Notes: generated by a model not told the origin, from the sequence alone. Counted from the first letter of the stretch, positions 25,016 through 35,448 are shown. The stretch: 64,000 nt of DNA from an uncultured Tateyamaria sp. (GCA_905480645.1 CAJQRC010000003.1:89835-153834), one strand, 5' to 3'. Program-made: numbers and translations.

Positions 25016-27058
25016 TCACCGTCTGCCTTCTCTTACCCAAGCAGCAGTTATAAAACTTGCTGCCAGCAAAAGTACAAGCCAAGGTGGTAAAAGTGCTATT
25101 TGGTGTACATCAAGTGTCTGATAAGCTTTGCGCGGCGTGATCCCAATCCAACCGCGTCCTGCTGCAGGCCGCCCTTCCGCAACCTTACGAATACTGGGTG
25201 TTCCATCTTCTAATTTAAGGATACCCCCTTGGTTGGTCGCCACCTGACTGGCCATGATAGAAGTAGATGCGATAGTAGATTCAAACTCTCGTGGTGCTGC
25301 AGGGCCGAGGCCGATTATTGTTGTTTTTTTATTGTTTTCAAGGTGATATAGCCCAATTTCTGGCCCGTCAAAGTCGGCTGTAAATAAGCCTGGTTCATTG
25401 GCCTCCATGTCCAGTTTAGTTGTTGTTCCGTCCGGATTGGTAATTGTGACTGGGGCGGTTTCTGCTGACAATGTACGGCGGATAATTTTCATCGTCTGTC
25501 CGGTTGCCGTTGCAGTTAAGGCTTCCTCCTCTAATTCTGGCTCTTTCATCATCCAATGTGCAAGACGGCGTAATAATTCCAGTTGTGGTCCACCCCCCTC
25601 ATATCCCCGGTTCCATAGCCAGGCATGATCGGATGCCAATAGTGCAACACGGCCATTCTCCACTCTATCTAAGATAAGTAGTGGTCGCTTATCTATACCT
25701 TTCAAAACGACGACCCCGGACCTAGGTGTTACATCTACCTGTCTTAGCCAGCGCCCCCAATCTCCAGAGTTAGGCAGCTTTGTTGTGACGGGATGGCGTT
25801 CCCCAATGTCTGAAACAACAGGTGAATAGGGCTCATCAATTACACGTCCTGAAGGTTGCGCTGGCATTATGCTCCCCAAAGGTGATCGATAGAGACTGTC
25901 TGCACTCGCAAAATCTGGGCCTGCCGCAATTAGAACTGCCCCACCATCCCGGACATATCTTGCGACATTATCAAGATATAGAGCAGGCAAAATGCCTCTG
26001 CGTTTATACCTGTCAAAAATAATCAGATCGAAATCATCTATCTTTTCTAGAAATAGCTCACGTGTTGGGAACGCAATCAACGATAACTCGTCAACAGGTA
26101 CACCGTCCTGTTTTCCTGGTGGACGTAAAATGGTAAAGTGCACTAAGTCGACAGAGCTATCAGATTTAAGCAGATTCCGCCATGTGCGGCTACCGGCATG
26201 AGGTTCGCCTGATACTAACAGTACTCTGAGCCGATCACGGATGCCGTTAATTTGGATGAGAGCTGTATTATTTTTGGCAGTTAATTCTCCCTCTGCTTCT
26301 GGTACTGTGAATTGAATTACGTTCCGCCCACTGTGAGGGAGGAGAATGGGTAGAATTATATCCTCACCTATGCGAATGTTGAAACGCTGCGCAGGTGCGC
26401 CATCCACAGAGATTTCTAGTGGGGCGAGATTGGTTTTTTGGGGAGCAGCACCGCTATCCTCAATGCGCAAAGTCAAATTTATAGGCTCACCTATAATGGC
26501 AAATGCAGGTGCGTTTTTTACGATAAATCTTCGGTCCCAATCTGTCTCGTGTCCGGTTAATAAAACATGCATTGGCGCAGGCATATTTACAGGTAGATCT
26601 GCATCATGAACTTGCCCGTCACTGACTGCTATGATGCCCGCAATACGTGATCGTGGAGTTTCAGCTAATGTGTTTGAGATGGCAGTCATCAATCGGGTAC
26701 CAGAGTCTTCCGACCCGTCAGAGACAGTGATTTGACGAAGTTCGATGTTTTTTTGATCAGATAGGGTGGATATAAGGCTTGTGATCGCATCTGTGGTTTG
26801 TTTAGGTCTATCAGCTAGATGCTGACTGGCACTTACATCTTTGGCTAGGATAACTACGTCAGCCAAAGGCAATCGTTCTTCTTGTTGAAATTTAGGACCT
26901 GAAAGGGCCAAGATGATTATGATGCCTGCTGACCCACGCATTGCCCAGCCGTTTAGTCCACGAACCAGAGCCAAGAGAGCAAAGCCAAATACTAGGGCCG
27001 TCAAAAAAATTAAAATTGGAGATGGTAATAATGGGTCGAATATTACTGTACGGTTCAT
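25016..27058 (-). CDS. vWA-like/glutamine-amidotransferase-like membrane protein of the MoxR cluster
   Basis: A 680-residue inner-membrane protein. Two hydrophobic segments at about 12-32 and 38-52 open the chain and one near 657-674 closes it. After the second there is LADVVILAKDVSASQ, whose DVSAS fits the MIDAS DxSxS metal motif of vWA domains, and a later IAVSDGQ. Residues about 270-420 resemble the GATase1-like domain of large membrane proteins (DLIIFDRYKRRGILP, VRDGGAVLIAAGPDF). Most of it is probably periplasmic. Its start overlaps the DUF4159 stop by ATGA. Function is unknown. Confidence 0.65.
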   Translation of the reverse strand: MNRTVIFDPLLPSPILIFLTALVFGFALLALVRGLNGWAMRGSAGIIIILALSGPKFQQEERLPLADVVILAKDVSASQHLADRPKQTTDAITSLISTLSDQKNIELRQITVSDGSEDSGTRLMTAISNTLAETPRSRIAGIIAVSDGQVHDADLPVNMPAPMHVLLTGHETDWDRRFIVKNAPAFAIIGEPINLTLRIEDSGAAPQKTNLAPLEISVDGAPAQRFNIRIGEDIILPILLPHSGRNVIQFTVPEAEGELTAKNNTALIQINGIRDRLRVLLVSGEPHAGSRTWRNLLKSDSSVDLVHFTILRPPGKQDGVPVDELSLIAFPTRELFLEKIDDFDLIIFDRYKRRGILPALYLDNVARYVRDGGAVLIAAGPDFASADSLYRSPLGSIMPAQPSGRVIDEPYSPVVSDIGERHPVTTKLPNSGDWGRWLRQVDVTPRSGVVVLKGIDKRPLLILDRVENGRVALLASDHAWLWNRGYEGGGPQLELLRRLAHWMMKEPELEEEALTATATGQTMKIIRRTLSAETAPVTITNPDGTTTKLDMEANEPGLFTADFDGPEIGLYHLENNKKTTIIGLGPAAPREFESTIASTSIMASQVATNQGGILKLEDGTPSIRKVAEGRPAAGRGWIGITPRKAYQTLDVHQIALLPPWLVLLLAASFITAAWVREGRR

Positions 27059-29820
27059 TGCCCGAGCCGATCTAGCAAAGCAGGTACGTGGACCTGATCA
27101 CTTTTGTAGTTACCCGTAAGTACATGCATCACTAGATTGATCCCGAAGCGATATGCCAGTTCGCGTTGTCGTTCGCCGCCAAAACCTACCCCAACAGGAA
27201 GCATTGGTTGTCCTGTTTTAGTTATTGCCCAGGCAGAGGCCCAATCGTTGCCACCAATGACGATAGGCGTTACCCCATCATTGAGCTTACGGAACGGCAT
27301 TCCCTCTGCTTGCTTGGAGTCTGGTAGTGCTGCTTCTACCCAAAGTTCTCGACCCGAATGGCGGCCGGGGAAATCCTGCAAAAGATAAAAAGTACGCGTT
27401 AAAATATGATCTTGTGGCACAGGCTCTAAAGCAGGAATATTAAGCGCTTTAGCCAAATCACGAAGCTTTCGTCCATTTGCGCTGTTGTTGGTAAAACTGG
27501 ATACATCTGCATCACGGGTGTCAAAAAGAATTAACCCGCCAGACTTGAGATAGTCGTTCAGCTTGGTATATGCATCCTGTGATGGACGAGGCTGATCTGG
27601 ACTGATGGGCCAATAAAGCAGCGGAAAAAATGCTAACTCATCTGTTTCAAGGTTTACACCAACGGGATCACTTGGTTCCACGGACGTTCGAAAAAATAAC
27701 GCGTTTGAGAGACCGCGTAGTCCTGCTTGCGCAATTTCGTCCACTTGCTGGTTGTTGGTTATTACATGTGCTAATACTACTTCGGAAGCGGCACCAGCAA
27801 TCTTTGTGTTACCTTGTTGAGCATTTGCTTGCGACGTTGAAATTGTCAGAAGAAACATTGTGCCTGCAACCACTGCTTGAGTGGCTCTGAGGTTACCAGT
27901 CAAGCGACCGGAAAGAGCAAGCGAAGAAATCACATCCAAGCAGAGTAGTGCAATAGATGCAGCCAACAGATATCCACTTAAAGGTTGTTCTGTGGTAAAA
28001 GCTAATATTGAAATTGGTATATGGGATGGCCAAGAACTTGGTTTGATTTCAGAATTGACCGTAAGTACATTACGCGAAAAGCTGTTGTTGCCAGATGTAT
28101 ATACCCCTGGCAACAGCGATGGGCTTGCTGGCAACGTTGTGAGTTCAGATCCTGGCACGCCTGACATTGAGGTAGCATCTTTTAGACGGCCGAAGCCATC
28201 CATCACAATTTGTGGTGTCCAAATTGTCCCTTCCAAGCTAGTGGTTGGGAAGTCGAGACTTGTGGTTGAACTTGATAGCCGATCTAACATTTCGACGAAC
28301 AAACCTGAGAGTGGAAGAGAGGACCATTCCGCGTTTGCAGTTACGTGAAAAAAGACGATTTGTCCTCGACCACTGTGTTTTCTAGTTACTAGTGGAGTGC
28401 CATCGCTCAGTTCTGCGATTACTCGCTCAGCAAGGGTTGGATCAGGCTGTGCCATTACTTGGACTGTGACATCCACATCACCAGATAATGGCAAGCCAAA
28501 AAATGGAGAATCCTTCTTGAAGGGCGCAAGCGTTTTTGGTGCTCCCCAACTCATTGCTCCCCCAACGCTACGTCCTCCAGACCGCAATCTTACTGGCATG
28601 AGAGGATCTTCTGTTTCTCGACTAATTGAGCTTGCGGCTATTTTTGGCCCAGCAAAACGTAATAAAAGACCACCGTTTTGAATCCATTTAGAAATTGCGT
28701 TGGCTTCTTCTTCCACCAACTTTGCTACGTCCGCTAGAACGATAATATCGGGATTAGCGGGAATGACGTCCGAGATTGAACCATGCAGTAAATCAACTGT
28801 TGGAGCGAGTGCTCGCTCTAGATAATGCAAAGGAGATAGTAGCTCGAGGCCTTCGCGTCCATCACGGTTAGAAATCAATGCGATTTCGCGACGGCGGAGG
28901 CTGTCGCTTACCAGGGTTACTGCGCCGGCAGAGCGGACTGCTTGAATTTCAAAGCGCGTAATTCTGGCACGCATCTCCGCAGGTAGGGTTAAAGACGCTT
29001 GAGCTACGGTATCGCCAGAGGCAAAGATTGCCTGTTCAATCCCAAGCGTAACTGCATTTCCTATAGGATCACGACCTTGAACAAGAATATTTATAGCGCG
29101 TTCTTGTCCTGATAAAGACCGCATAGCAGTTATTTCAATTGCGCCATCATTATAAACTGCGGGGGTGAGTGCGAGTACTTCTGCATTTGTTTCTACTACC
29201 CGCACTGGGCCATGAGTCTCAAGCGCATTTAACATTGGTAATTTAGAGTTGTAATAGAGACCATCGCTAAACCAAACAGTCTCAAAGTCTCCTGCAGGCA
29301 ATTTGACTACTGCTGTTGCGAGGCTATCGGGCTGCCAAGGTGTTGGATAGAGCTTTGCCAAGCTTTTTATAAGAGTATTGGCAGCTTGAAAAATTGGTGG
29401 TTCAGGCAACGTCAATTGAAAAATAGCAACCTCACGGCTCGCAGAGCCTGCACGCTTTAGTTCAGCTTCAACGGCTTTTATTTGGCTTTGCCACTGATCA
29501 GCCCCCCCCCAACTTCCATCTAAGACAACAAGTAAAGGACTTTTGTTATTACTTGTATTACTGTTGGAATTTAGAACAGGGCCAGCCAGGCCAATTATTA
29601 TTGCACCTATGGCCAGTATTCGTAGCAAAAGTAGCCACCAAGGCGTTTGATCAGATACTGCTTCTTTATCTTTTAGGCCGAGTAAAAGGATAACACCGGG
29701 AAATCGTTGACGGATTGGACTTGGCGGTACAGCACGTAAAATATACCATAAAATTGGTAGACTTATCAGTGCTACCAGTAGCCAAGGACTGGTAAAACCT
29801 AAAGTGCCAAGACTGCTCAT
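27055..29820 (-). CDS. BatA/DUF4159-domain membrane protein
   Basis: A 921-residue protein. The N-terminus (LGFTSPWLLVALISLPILW, PWWLLLLRILAIGAIIIGLA) is the BatA aerotolerance-regulator N-terminal domain, with two TM segments. A large vWA/GATase-like middle follows, then TM segments near 640-665 and 675-695, and the C-terminal DUF4159 domain with ALFFRTSVEPS, FFPLLYWPI, and LKSGGLILFDTRD. It is encoded between DUF58 and the vWA-like gene, with ATGA overlaps on both sides. The family is known only by synteny with MoxR AAA+ ATPases. Confidence 0.85.
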   Translation of the reverse strand: MSSLGTLGFTSPWLLVALISLPILWYILRAVPPSPIRQRFPGVILLLGLKDKEAVSDQTPWWLLLLRILAIGAIIIGLAGPVLNSNSNTSNNKSPLLVVLDGSWGGADQWQSQIKAVEAELKRAGSASREVAIFQLTLPEPPIFQAANTLIKSLAKLYPTPWQPDSLATAVVKLPAGDFETVWFSDGLYYNSKLPMLNALETHGPVRVVETNAEVLALTPAVYNDGAIEITAMRSLSGQERAINILVQGRDPIGNAVTLGIEQAIFASGDTVAQASLTLPAEMRARITRFEIQAVRSAGAVTLVSDSLRRREIALISNRDGREGLELLSPLHYLERALAPTVDLLHGSISDVIPANPDIIVLADVAKLVEEEANAISKWIQNGGLLLRFAGPKIAASSISRETEDPLMPVRLRSGGRSVGGAMSWGAPKTLAPFKKDSPFFGLPLSGDVDVTVQVMAQPDPTLAERVIAELSDGTPLVTRKHSGRGQIVFFHVTANAEWSSLPLSGLFVEMLDRLSSSTTSLDFPTTSLEGTIWTPQIVMDGFGRLKDATSMSGVPGSELTTLPASPSLLPGVYTSGNNSFSRNVLTVNSEIKPSSWPSHIPISILAFTTEQPLSGYLLAASIALLCLDVISSLALSGRLTGNLRATQAVVAGTMFLLTISTSQANAQQGNTKIAGAASEVVLAHVITNNQQVDEIAQAGLRGLSNALFFRTSVEPSDPVGVNLETDELAFFPLLYWPISPDQPRPSQDAYTKLNDYLKSGGLILFDTRDADVSSFTNNSANGRKLRDLAKALNIPALEPVPQDHILTRTFYLLQDFPGRHSGRELWVEAALPDSKQAEGMPFRKLNDGVTPIVIGGNDWASAWAITKTGQPMLPVGVGFGGERQRELAYRFGINLVMHVLTGNYKSDQVHVPALLDRLGQ

Positions 29821-30698
29821 GCGCTGCCCCTCCCGCCATCAATAGCGCGCCACAACCATAACAAACCTGATTGTGTGGACGAGTTGGTATGATGCAGTCC
29901 GTATTGCCACCCCGCAACCGAGCAAAGCTGTTTGAGTTCATCTTTACGTTTAGCTAATCGCTCTAGGTAATATTCTTTAAGGCCAGAGGCTTTTAAAGTT
30001 TCGTGTTCAAAAGTACCACCAACGCTTTGAAAGATTGCTCGGCCCCGAAATGGAAAAGCCTCTTCTATTGGGTCAAGCACGTGATAGAGAATACCTCGGA
30101 CACCTCGATCGGCTGCTTTGGTAAGTGTTGTGCGTATATTATCAATTTCACCCATGAAATCTGATACATAAACTGCTTTTGCGTGAGGAATCATGGCGTG
30201 ATGCTCAGGGACAGTATAATCTTCACTTTTGTCTTCTAATAATATTTCGGCCAGACGTGAGATTTGCGCGCTGCCCGCGCGCGGCGGAAGTTGTGTTCCT
30301 GCTAAGCCAACACGCTCACCGCCTCTAACCAATAGAATAGAAAGGGCCAAACCAAACAAGCGAGCACGATCTGCTTTGGTGGCTAATTCGGAATTGGAGG
30401 CAAAGCGCATAGAGGCACCTCGGTCAATCCAAATCATCACAGATTGTGCGATCTGCCATTCGCGCTCTCTCACAAATTGAACATCACCCATGGCGCTTCG
30501 CCGATGATCAATCATACGAAGGCTATCACCAACCTGAATAGGTCGGTATTGCCAAAAATCGTCCCCAATACCAGCACGACGTCGACCGTGATTACCACTT
30601 AAAACGGCGGTTGCAAGATGTTCAGCTTGGGCAAGCAATGCTGGTAGTGTAGCAGAATCTCTCTCTGCTTTCTCACGTAGGGAGAGTGAGGTCATCAC
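29817..30698 (-). CDS. DUF58 domain protein
   Basis: A 293-residue soluble DUF58 protein. The conserved core GDDFWQYRPIQVGDSLRMID then HRRSAMGDVQFVREREW lies at about residues 45-83, ending in a vWA-like fold with WIDRGASM in the position of the MIDAS strand (an altered DxSxS). DUF58 proteins are encoded with MoxR ATPases throughout bacteria and probably form the substrate or adaptor of the ATPase. Overlaps moxR and the DUF4159 gene by ATGA each. Confidence 0.9.
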   Translation of the reverse strand: MMTSLSLREKAERDSATLPALLAQAEHLATAVLSGNHGRRRAGIGDDFWQYRPIQVGDSLRMIDHRRSAMGDVQFVREREWQIAQSVMIWIDRGASMRFASNSELATKADRARLFGLALSILLVRGGERVGLAGTQLPPRAGSAQISRLAEILLEDKSEDYTVPEHHAMIPHAKAVYVSDFMGEIDNIRTTLTKAADRGVRGILYHVLDPIEEAFPFRGRAIFQSVGGTFEHETLKASGLKEYYLERLAKRKDELKQLCSVAGWQYGLHHTNSSTQSGLLWLWRAIDGGRGSA

Positions 30699-31702
30699 GC
30701 AGTTGTCTCTCGATGACCAAAACTGGCTACGGTCTCATCAATTAGATCTGATAGCGTATCACCACGTGCCCTAGCAGAAAAGTTAAGTGCCATTCGATGG
30801 CTTAGCACTGGTTGTGCCATATTGATAACGTCTTCTATGGATGGTGCTAACCGGCCTTGTAACAAAGCACGAGCACGCACCGCTAGCATAAGTGCTTGAG
30901 CAGCTCGTGGGCCTGGCCCCCAAGCTACTTTTTCGCGCACTTCCTCAGTGGCATTGGGATCACTGGGACGAAATGCCCTTACTAGATCAAGGATTGTTTC
31001 CACTACGCTGTCACCGACAGGCATTCTACGCAGTAAAGTTTGCGCAGCAAGTAATTGGTCACAGGAAAAAACCTGAACTGAAGCGTCATCCTTAACGCCA
31101 GTCGTTGCAAGTAAAATATCCCGTTCAGTAGCTCGATCCGGATAAAATATATCAATCTTAACGAGAAAACGATCGAGCTGCGCTTCTGGTAAGGGATAGG
31201 TACCCTCTTGCTCAATAGGGTTTTGGGTAGCCAGTACGTGAAAAGGCAACCCAAGAGACCGATCTTCCCCAGCAACGGTTACAGTTTTTTCCTGCATCGC
31301 TTGTAATAATGCAGACTGTGTTCGCGGTGAGGCACGGTTGATTTCATCCGCCATCAGTAATTGACAAAAAACTGGGCCGGGAACGAAACGGAAAGCGCGA
31401 GTGCCGTCTTCGGCGGTGTCCAAAATCTCAGAACCAAGAATATCTGCAGGCATTAAATCGGGTGTAAATTGAATGCGGTTTCCATTTAGCCCCATAACGG
31501 TGCTAAGTGTCTCCACTAATCGGGTTTTCCCCAAACCAGGCAACCCAATCAATAGCCCGTGCCCACCACATAAAAGTGCTGTCAGTGCAAGGTCGACAAC
31601 CCTTTCTTGGCCTATAAATCGACGGGTAATGGAGGCTTTTGCTTCAGTAATTTTGGCCTCAAGTAACTCGATTTCGGTCACAAGATTTTCTGTGTTAGTC
31701 AT
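30695..31702 (-). CDS. MoxR-family AAA+ ATPase
   Basis: A 335-residue MoxR AAA+ ATPase, proposed chaperone for vWA proteins or metal-centre assembly. Walker A GLPGLGKT, Walker B LLMADEINRASPRTQSALL (sensor nearby at ATQNPIEQEGTYPLPEAQLDRF), arginine finger region, and the lid domain with VAWGPGPRAAQALM are all intact. I begin at ATG 31700-31702 (MTNTENLVTE), with AAGAG upstream; a longer reading gives no family support. It is the first gene of the four-gene operon with DUF58, DUF4159 and the vWA-like gene, and diverges from the DUF1285 gene. Confidence 0.92.
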   Translation of the reverse strand: MTNTENLVTEIELLEAKITEAKASITRRFIGQERVVDLALTALLCGGHGLLIGLPGLGKTRLVETLSTVMGLNGNRIQFTPDLMPADILGSEILDTAEDGTRAFRFVPGPVFCQLLMADEINRASPRTQSALLQAMQEKTVTVAGEDRSLGLPFHVLATQNPIEQEGTYPLPEAQLDRFLVKIDIFYPDRATERDILLATTGVKDDASVQVFSCDQLLAAQTLLRRMPVGDSVVETILDLVRAFRPSDPNATEEVREKVAWGPGPRAAQALMLAVRARALLQGRLAPSIEDVINMAQPVLSHRMALNFSARARGDTLSDLIDETVASFGHRETTA

Positions 31703-31770
31703 GACATCTCTTTCATCAATGATATATGTCTGTAGATAACCTATATCTTCAGTACGGAATGGCAAAACAT

Positions 31771-32346
31771 ATGAGTAAACAAAAAACCGTGATACCGGAT
31801 GCAGAAGGTCTTGTGGCTTCAATAAATGCAACAAAATCCCGCGGTTTTCCGCCTGTAAATTTGTGGAACCCGCCGTTTTGTGGTGATTTGGACATGCGCA
31901 TAGCAAGAGATGGAACTTGGTTTTATCAGGGTACACCAATTGGTCGACCAGGGTTAGTCAAACTGTTTTCTTCTGTTATAAAAAGAGAAAAGGGAAAATA
32001 TTTTCTCGTAACTCCCGTTGAAAAAGTTGGAATTACTGTAGATGATGTTCCTTTCGTTGCTACAGATTTTGACGTATTGAAAGAAGATGAAGTACAAGTC
32101 TTGCACTTCATCACTAATGTCGGAGACTGTGTATCTGCAAGCCCAGATTATCCTATTAGAGTTGAACGTCACCCTGTTAGTGGTGAGCCTTCACCATACA
32201 TCTTAATTCGTGCAAATCTTGAAGCCCTTATTGATCGTAAAAGCTTTTATCGCTTGGTTGATCTTGGTGTGCATCATGAAGACTGGTTTGGTGTGTGGTC
32301 AAGTGGACATTTTTTCGGCATCATCCCATCTGTTGAATTGGTCTAA
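31771..32346 (+). CDS. DUF1285 family protein
   Basis: A 191-residue DUF1285 protein: PPVNLWNPPFCGDLDMRIARDG (given in two parts), WFYQGTPIGRPGLVKLFSSVIKREK in two parts, YFLVTPVEK and VEDVPF-like VDDVPFVATD. The family has a two-domain fold and unknown function, common in proteobacteria. I prefer ATG at 31771 (MSKQK), with GGAATGG upstream; an ATG at 31759 is in frame. It is divergent from moxR. Confidence 0.88.
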   Translation: MSKQKTVIPDAEGLVASINATKSRGFPPVNLWNPPFCGDLDMRIARDGTWFYQGTPIGRPGLVKLFSSVIKREKGKYFLVTPVEKVGITVDDVPFVATDFDVLKEDEVQVLHFITNVGDCVSASPDYPIRVERHPVSGEPSPYILIRANLEALIDRKSFYRLVDLGVHHEDWFGVWSSGHFFGIIPSVELV

Positions 32347-32569
32347 CGATTATTCGGTCAGCTTTCTTACATCGTGTTTCACGATAGTCTCTTCTTCTGG
32401 CTCGGCATTTGTTTAAGTTATAAATGTCGTTGGATTAAATAATTATTGTCTTATAATTGAGATCATCACTTAGATTTTGTTCATTCAATTCATATTGAGA
32501 CTTATTCGATAATACTATTGATTTCTAAACTCAGTTGGAATTTTAAGAACTCTACGGAGAGAATCTTTG

Positions 32570-35365
32570 TTAATGTGCTTCTGCCCAATTTTGTCCGCAA
32601 CCTGAATCCACCGTCAATTTAACTTCAAGTCTCACAATTGGATCAGTAGCACTTTCCATTACATCTTTAGCGATTCTAGTCAGATCGTCTGCCGAGTTTT
32701 TTTCAACTTCGAACAGTAGTTCATCGTGGACTTGCAGCAGCATTTTTGCTGGTAAATGTTCAATGGCTTTAGGCATCCGTATCATTGCACGGCGGATTAT
32801 ATCTGCAGCCGTTCCCTGTATAGGGGCGTTGATGGCCGCTCGAGCGGCAAATCCTGCCCTTGGCCCCTTTGTAGCAATTTCAGGCGTATGAATGCGTCGC
32901 CCAAAGAGAGTTTCGACATAGCCGTTTTTTTTGGCAAAGGCTTTTGTTTCGTCCATGTAGGTTTGAATGCCTGGAAATCTTTCAAAGTATCGATCTATGA
33001 ACCTCTGTGCCTCAGCCCTTGGAATGCGTAAATTACGGGCAAGGCCAAACCCGGAAATACCATAGATCACTCCGAAGTTGATTGCTTTAGCCTGTCGGCG
33101 CACATCAGCGGTCATTTTGTCCAGCGGCACTTCAAACATTTCTGATGCTGTCATGGCATGAATATCCAACCCATCAGAAAAAGCTTGTTTTAGTGATGAA
33201 ATGTTGGCGATATTTGCCAAAATGCGTAATTCTATTTGTGAGTAGTCCAGTGCAACTAAGGTTTTGCCCTCTTCGGCAACGAAGGCTTCTCGGATGCGTC
33301 GTCCTTCTTCAGTTCGAATTGGTATGTTTTGTAGATTTGGTTCCGTCGAAGCCAACCTCCCAGTAGAGGCGCCTGCAATAGAATATGAGGTGTGAACGCG
33401 GCCTGTGCTCAAATTGATATGTTCTTGAAGTGCATCTGTATAAGTTGATTTTAATTTGGAAAGTTGTCGCCAATCTAAAACGCAGGCTGGTAATTTATGC
33501 TCAGTTGCGAGATCTTCAAGAACATCAGCGCCGGTTGCATATTTGCCATTTTTACCTTTTTTGCCACCTTCGAGGTTCATCTCATCAAACAAGATTTCAC
33601 CTACTTGTGCTGGAGATCCAACATTAAACTTACGGCCAACCATAGCATAAATCTCACTCTCAAGCATGGCCATTTTTTGTGCAAAAGAATTTGACATACG
33701 CGATAACGTATCACGATCCACCTTAATGCCAGTTCGCTCCATATTGGCCAGAACGGAAACCATTGGTCGTTCTAGAGTTTCATAAACACGTGTAACATGA
33801 GTGCGGTGCAACCGAGGCTTGAAATGCTGCCAAAGACGCAAAGTTATATCCGCGTCTTCAGCAGCGTATTTTACAGCATCTACTATTGCGACCTTATCAA
33901 ATGTTTTGGCTGTTTTCCCTGATCCAAGTAGTGGTTTGATCGGAATGGGCGTATGTCCTAGGTATCGTTGTGATAAGAAGTCCATACTGTGATTATGTAA
34001 ACCAGCATGCATCGCATAGGACATTAACATAGTATCATCGATTGGGTTAACGTTTATACCGATCTGCGCAAAGATCTTTTTGTCATATTTCATGTTCTGA
34101 CCAATTTTCAGAATGCTGTTATCCTCCAGTATTGGAGCCAACATTTTCAGCGCTGTTTCAATTGGCATCTGTTCTTCGGCTAATTTATCAGAGCCAAAAA
34201 GGTCTTCCCCACCTATCTTGTGTGTAAGTGGAATATAGCAGGCGTGACCTGGTTCGACGGCCAACGAAATGCCTACTAGCTGGGCAGTCATTTCATTAAG
34301 GCCGGTGGTTTCAGTATCTACCGCAACCCAACCGCGGTCATAAATTGTATTGATCCAGGTTTGTAGAGCTTCGGCATTGCTGACTTGGTCATAACGCGAG
34401 CTTTCAAAGCTTGGAGTATCAATTGTTTCATTGTTAGTAATGGGCGTAATGTCTTTAATCTCTGGTGCATCGACACCAAGATTTTCGGCAATCCGCTTTG
34501 TGAGGGTGCGCAATTCCATTTTGACGAGGAAAGGCATTAACTTTTCTGGTACTGGATCGTGGACTTCGAGGTCGTCGATTGTAAAGTCTAGAGGTGTATT
34601 TTCATCAAGTTGGACCAATTTGCGGCTTAAGCGTATTTGATCAACATTATTTAACAAAGCCTCACGGCGTTTGGGTTGTTTGATTTCATCAGCACGGGCC
34701 AGCAGAGTATCCAAATCACCATATTCATTAATTAGGAGAGCAGCGGTTTTTATGCCAATACCGGGCGCCCCTGGAATATTATCAACGCTATCACCTGCCA
34801 GCGCCTGAACATCAACCACTTGTTCGGGGTATACGCCAAATTTATCATGAACACCTTCCCGATCAATACGACGGTTTTTCATGGCATCAAGCATTTCCAC
34901 ACCACCACCAACAAGTTGCATTAAATCTTTGTCAGAGCTTATGATAGTCACGCGACCACCTGCAGCACGAGCTTGCACTGAGAGCGTAGCAATTATGTCA
35001 TCTGCTTCAAAGCCTTCTTTTTCTTCGCAAGCTATATTAAATGCTTCGGTAGCTTGACGGGTCAGTGGTATTTGCGGACGTAAATCCTCAGGCATTGCTT
35101 CTCTGTTGGCCTTATATAGATTGTATATGTCATTACGAAATGTATGGCTGCCTTTGTCAAAGATCACTGCAACATGTGTTGGCGCGTCGGGACCATTGTT
35201 TTCCTCAACATAGCGTTGAAGCATGTTGCAAAAGCCGCTCACCGCACCGATAGGTAGGCCATCTGATTTCCTTGTTAGAGGTGGCAGGGCATGGTAGGCG
35301 CGAAAAATAAAAGCTGATCCATCAATCAGATGCAAATGGCACCCTTTACCAAACTGTAGTGCCAT
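32570..35365 (-). CDS. polA: DNA polymerase I
   Basis: Pol I fills gaps, removes Okazaki primers and repairs DNA. The 931-residue protein has an N-terminal 5'-3' exonuclease (HLIDGSAFIFRAYHAL, SSDKDLMQLV, GDSVDNIPG), a 3'-5' proofreading domain starting near residue 345 (DTETTGL) and a full C-terminal polymerase with DYSQIELRILA, RRQAKAINFGVIYG and VHDELLFEVE. The exonuclease acidic residues are intact. GGAGGAG supports ATG at 35363-35365. It is followed in the upstream direction by the small zinc-finger gene on the same strand. Confidence 0.95.
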   Translation of the reverse strand: MALQFGKGCHLHLIDGSAFIFRAYHALPPLTRKSDGLPIGAVSGFCNMLQRYVEENNGPDAPTHVAVIFDKGSHTFRNDIYNLYKANREAMPEDLRPQIPLTRQATEAFNIACEEKEGFEADDIIATLSVQARAAGGRVTIISSDKDLMQLVGGGVEMLDAMKNRRIDREGVHDKFGVYPEQVVDVQALAGDSVDNIPGAPGIGIKTAALLINEYGDLDTLLARADEIKQPKRREALLNNVDQIRLSRKLVQLDENTPLDFTIDDLEVHDPVPEKLMPFLVKMELRTLTKRIAENLGVDAPEIKDITPITNNETIDTPSFESSRYDQVSNAEALQTWINTIYDRGWVAVDTETTGLNEMTAQLVGISLAVEPGHACYIPLTHKIGGEDLFGSDKLAEEQMPIETALKMLAPILEDNSILKIGQNMKYDKKIFAQIGINVNPIDDTMLMSYAMHAGLHNHSMDFLSQRYLGHTPIPIKPLLGSGKTAKTFDKVAIVDAVKYAAEDADITLRLWQHFKPRLHRTHVTRVYETLERPMVSVLANMERTGIKVDRDTLSRMSNSFAQKMAMLESEIYAMVGRKFNVGSPAQVGEILFDEMNLEGGKKGKNGKYATGADVLEDLATEHKLPACVLDWRQLSKLKSTYTDALQEHINLSTGRVHTSYSIAGASTGRLASTEPNLQNIPIRTEEGRRIREAFVAEEGKTLVALDYSQIELRILANIANISSLKQAFSDGLDIHAMTASEMFEVPLDKMTADVRRQAKAINFGVIYGISGFGLARNLRIPRAEAQRFIDRYFERFPGIQTYMDETKAFAKKNGYVETLFGRRIHTPEIATKGPRAGFAARAAINAPIQGTAADIIRRAMIRMPKAIEHLPAKMLLQVHDELLFEVEKNSADDLTRIAKDVMESATDPIVRLEVKLTVDSGCGQNWAEAH

Positions 35366-35407
35366 CTTGCTTTTCTCCTCCACGCTATCGCGCCATTAGG
35401 TCGTGAG

Positions 35408-35448
35408 CGTGGCCAAGAACATATTCACTATAGGTCTGAGAGGCCACG
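35408..35448. repeat. Inverted repeat in the polA leader
   Basis: CGTGGCC at 35408-35414 and GGCCACG at 35442-35448 form a perfect 7-bp GC-rich stem with a 27-base loop, 43-83 bases upstream of the polA start on the minus strand. It may be a leader hairpin. No poly-T follows in either direction. Confidence 0.3.

Noticed and set aside
27881..28348. Plus-strand ORF of 155 codons
   Set aside because: Antisense to the DUF4159 protein gene, with no recognisable domain.
32371..32385. Hairpin ATCGTG-TTT-CACGAT between DUF1285 and polA
   Set aside because: Six-base stem with no T run on either strand; not a convincing terminator.
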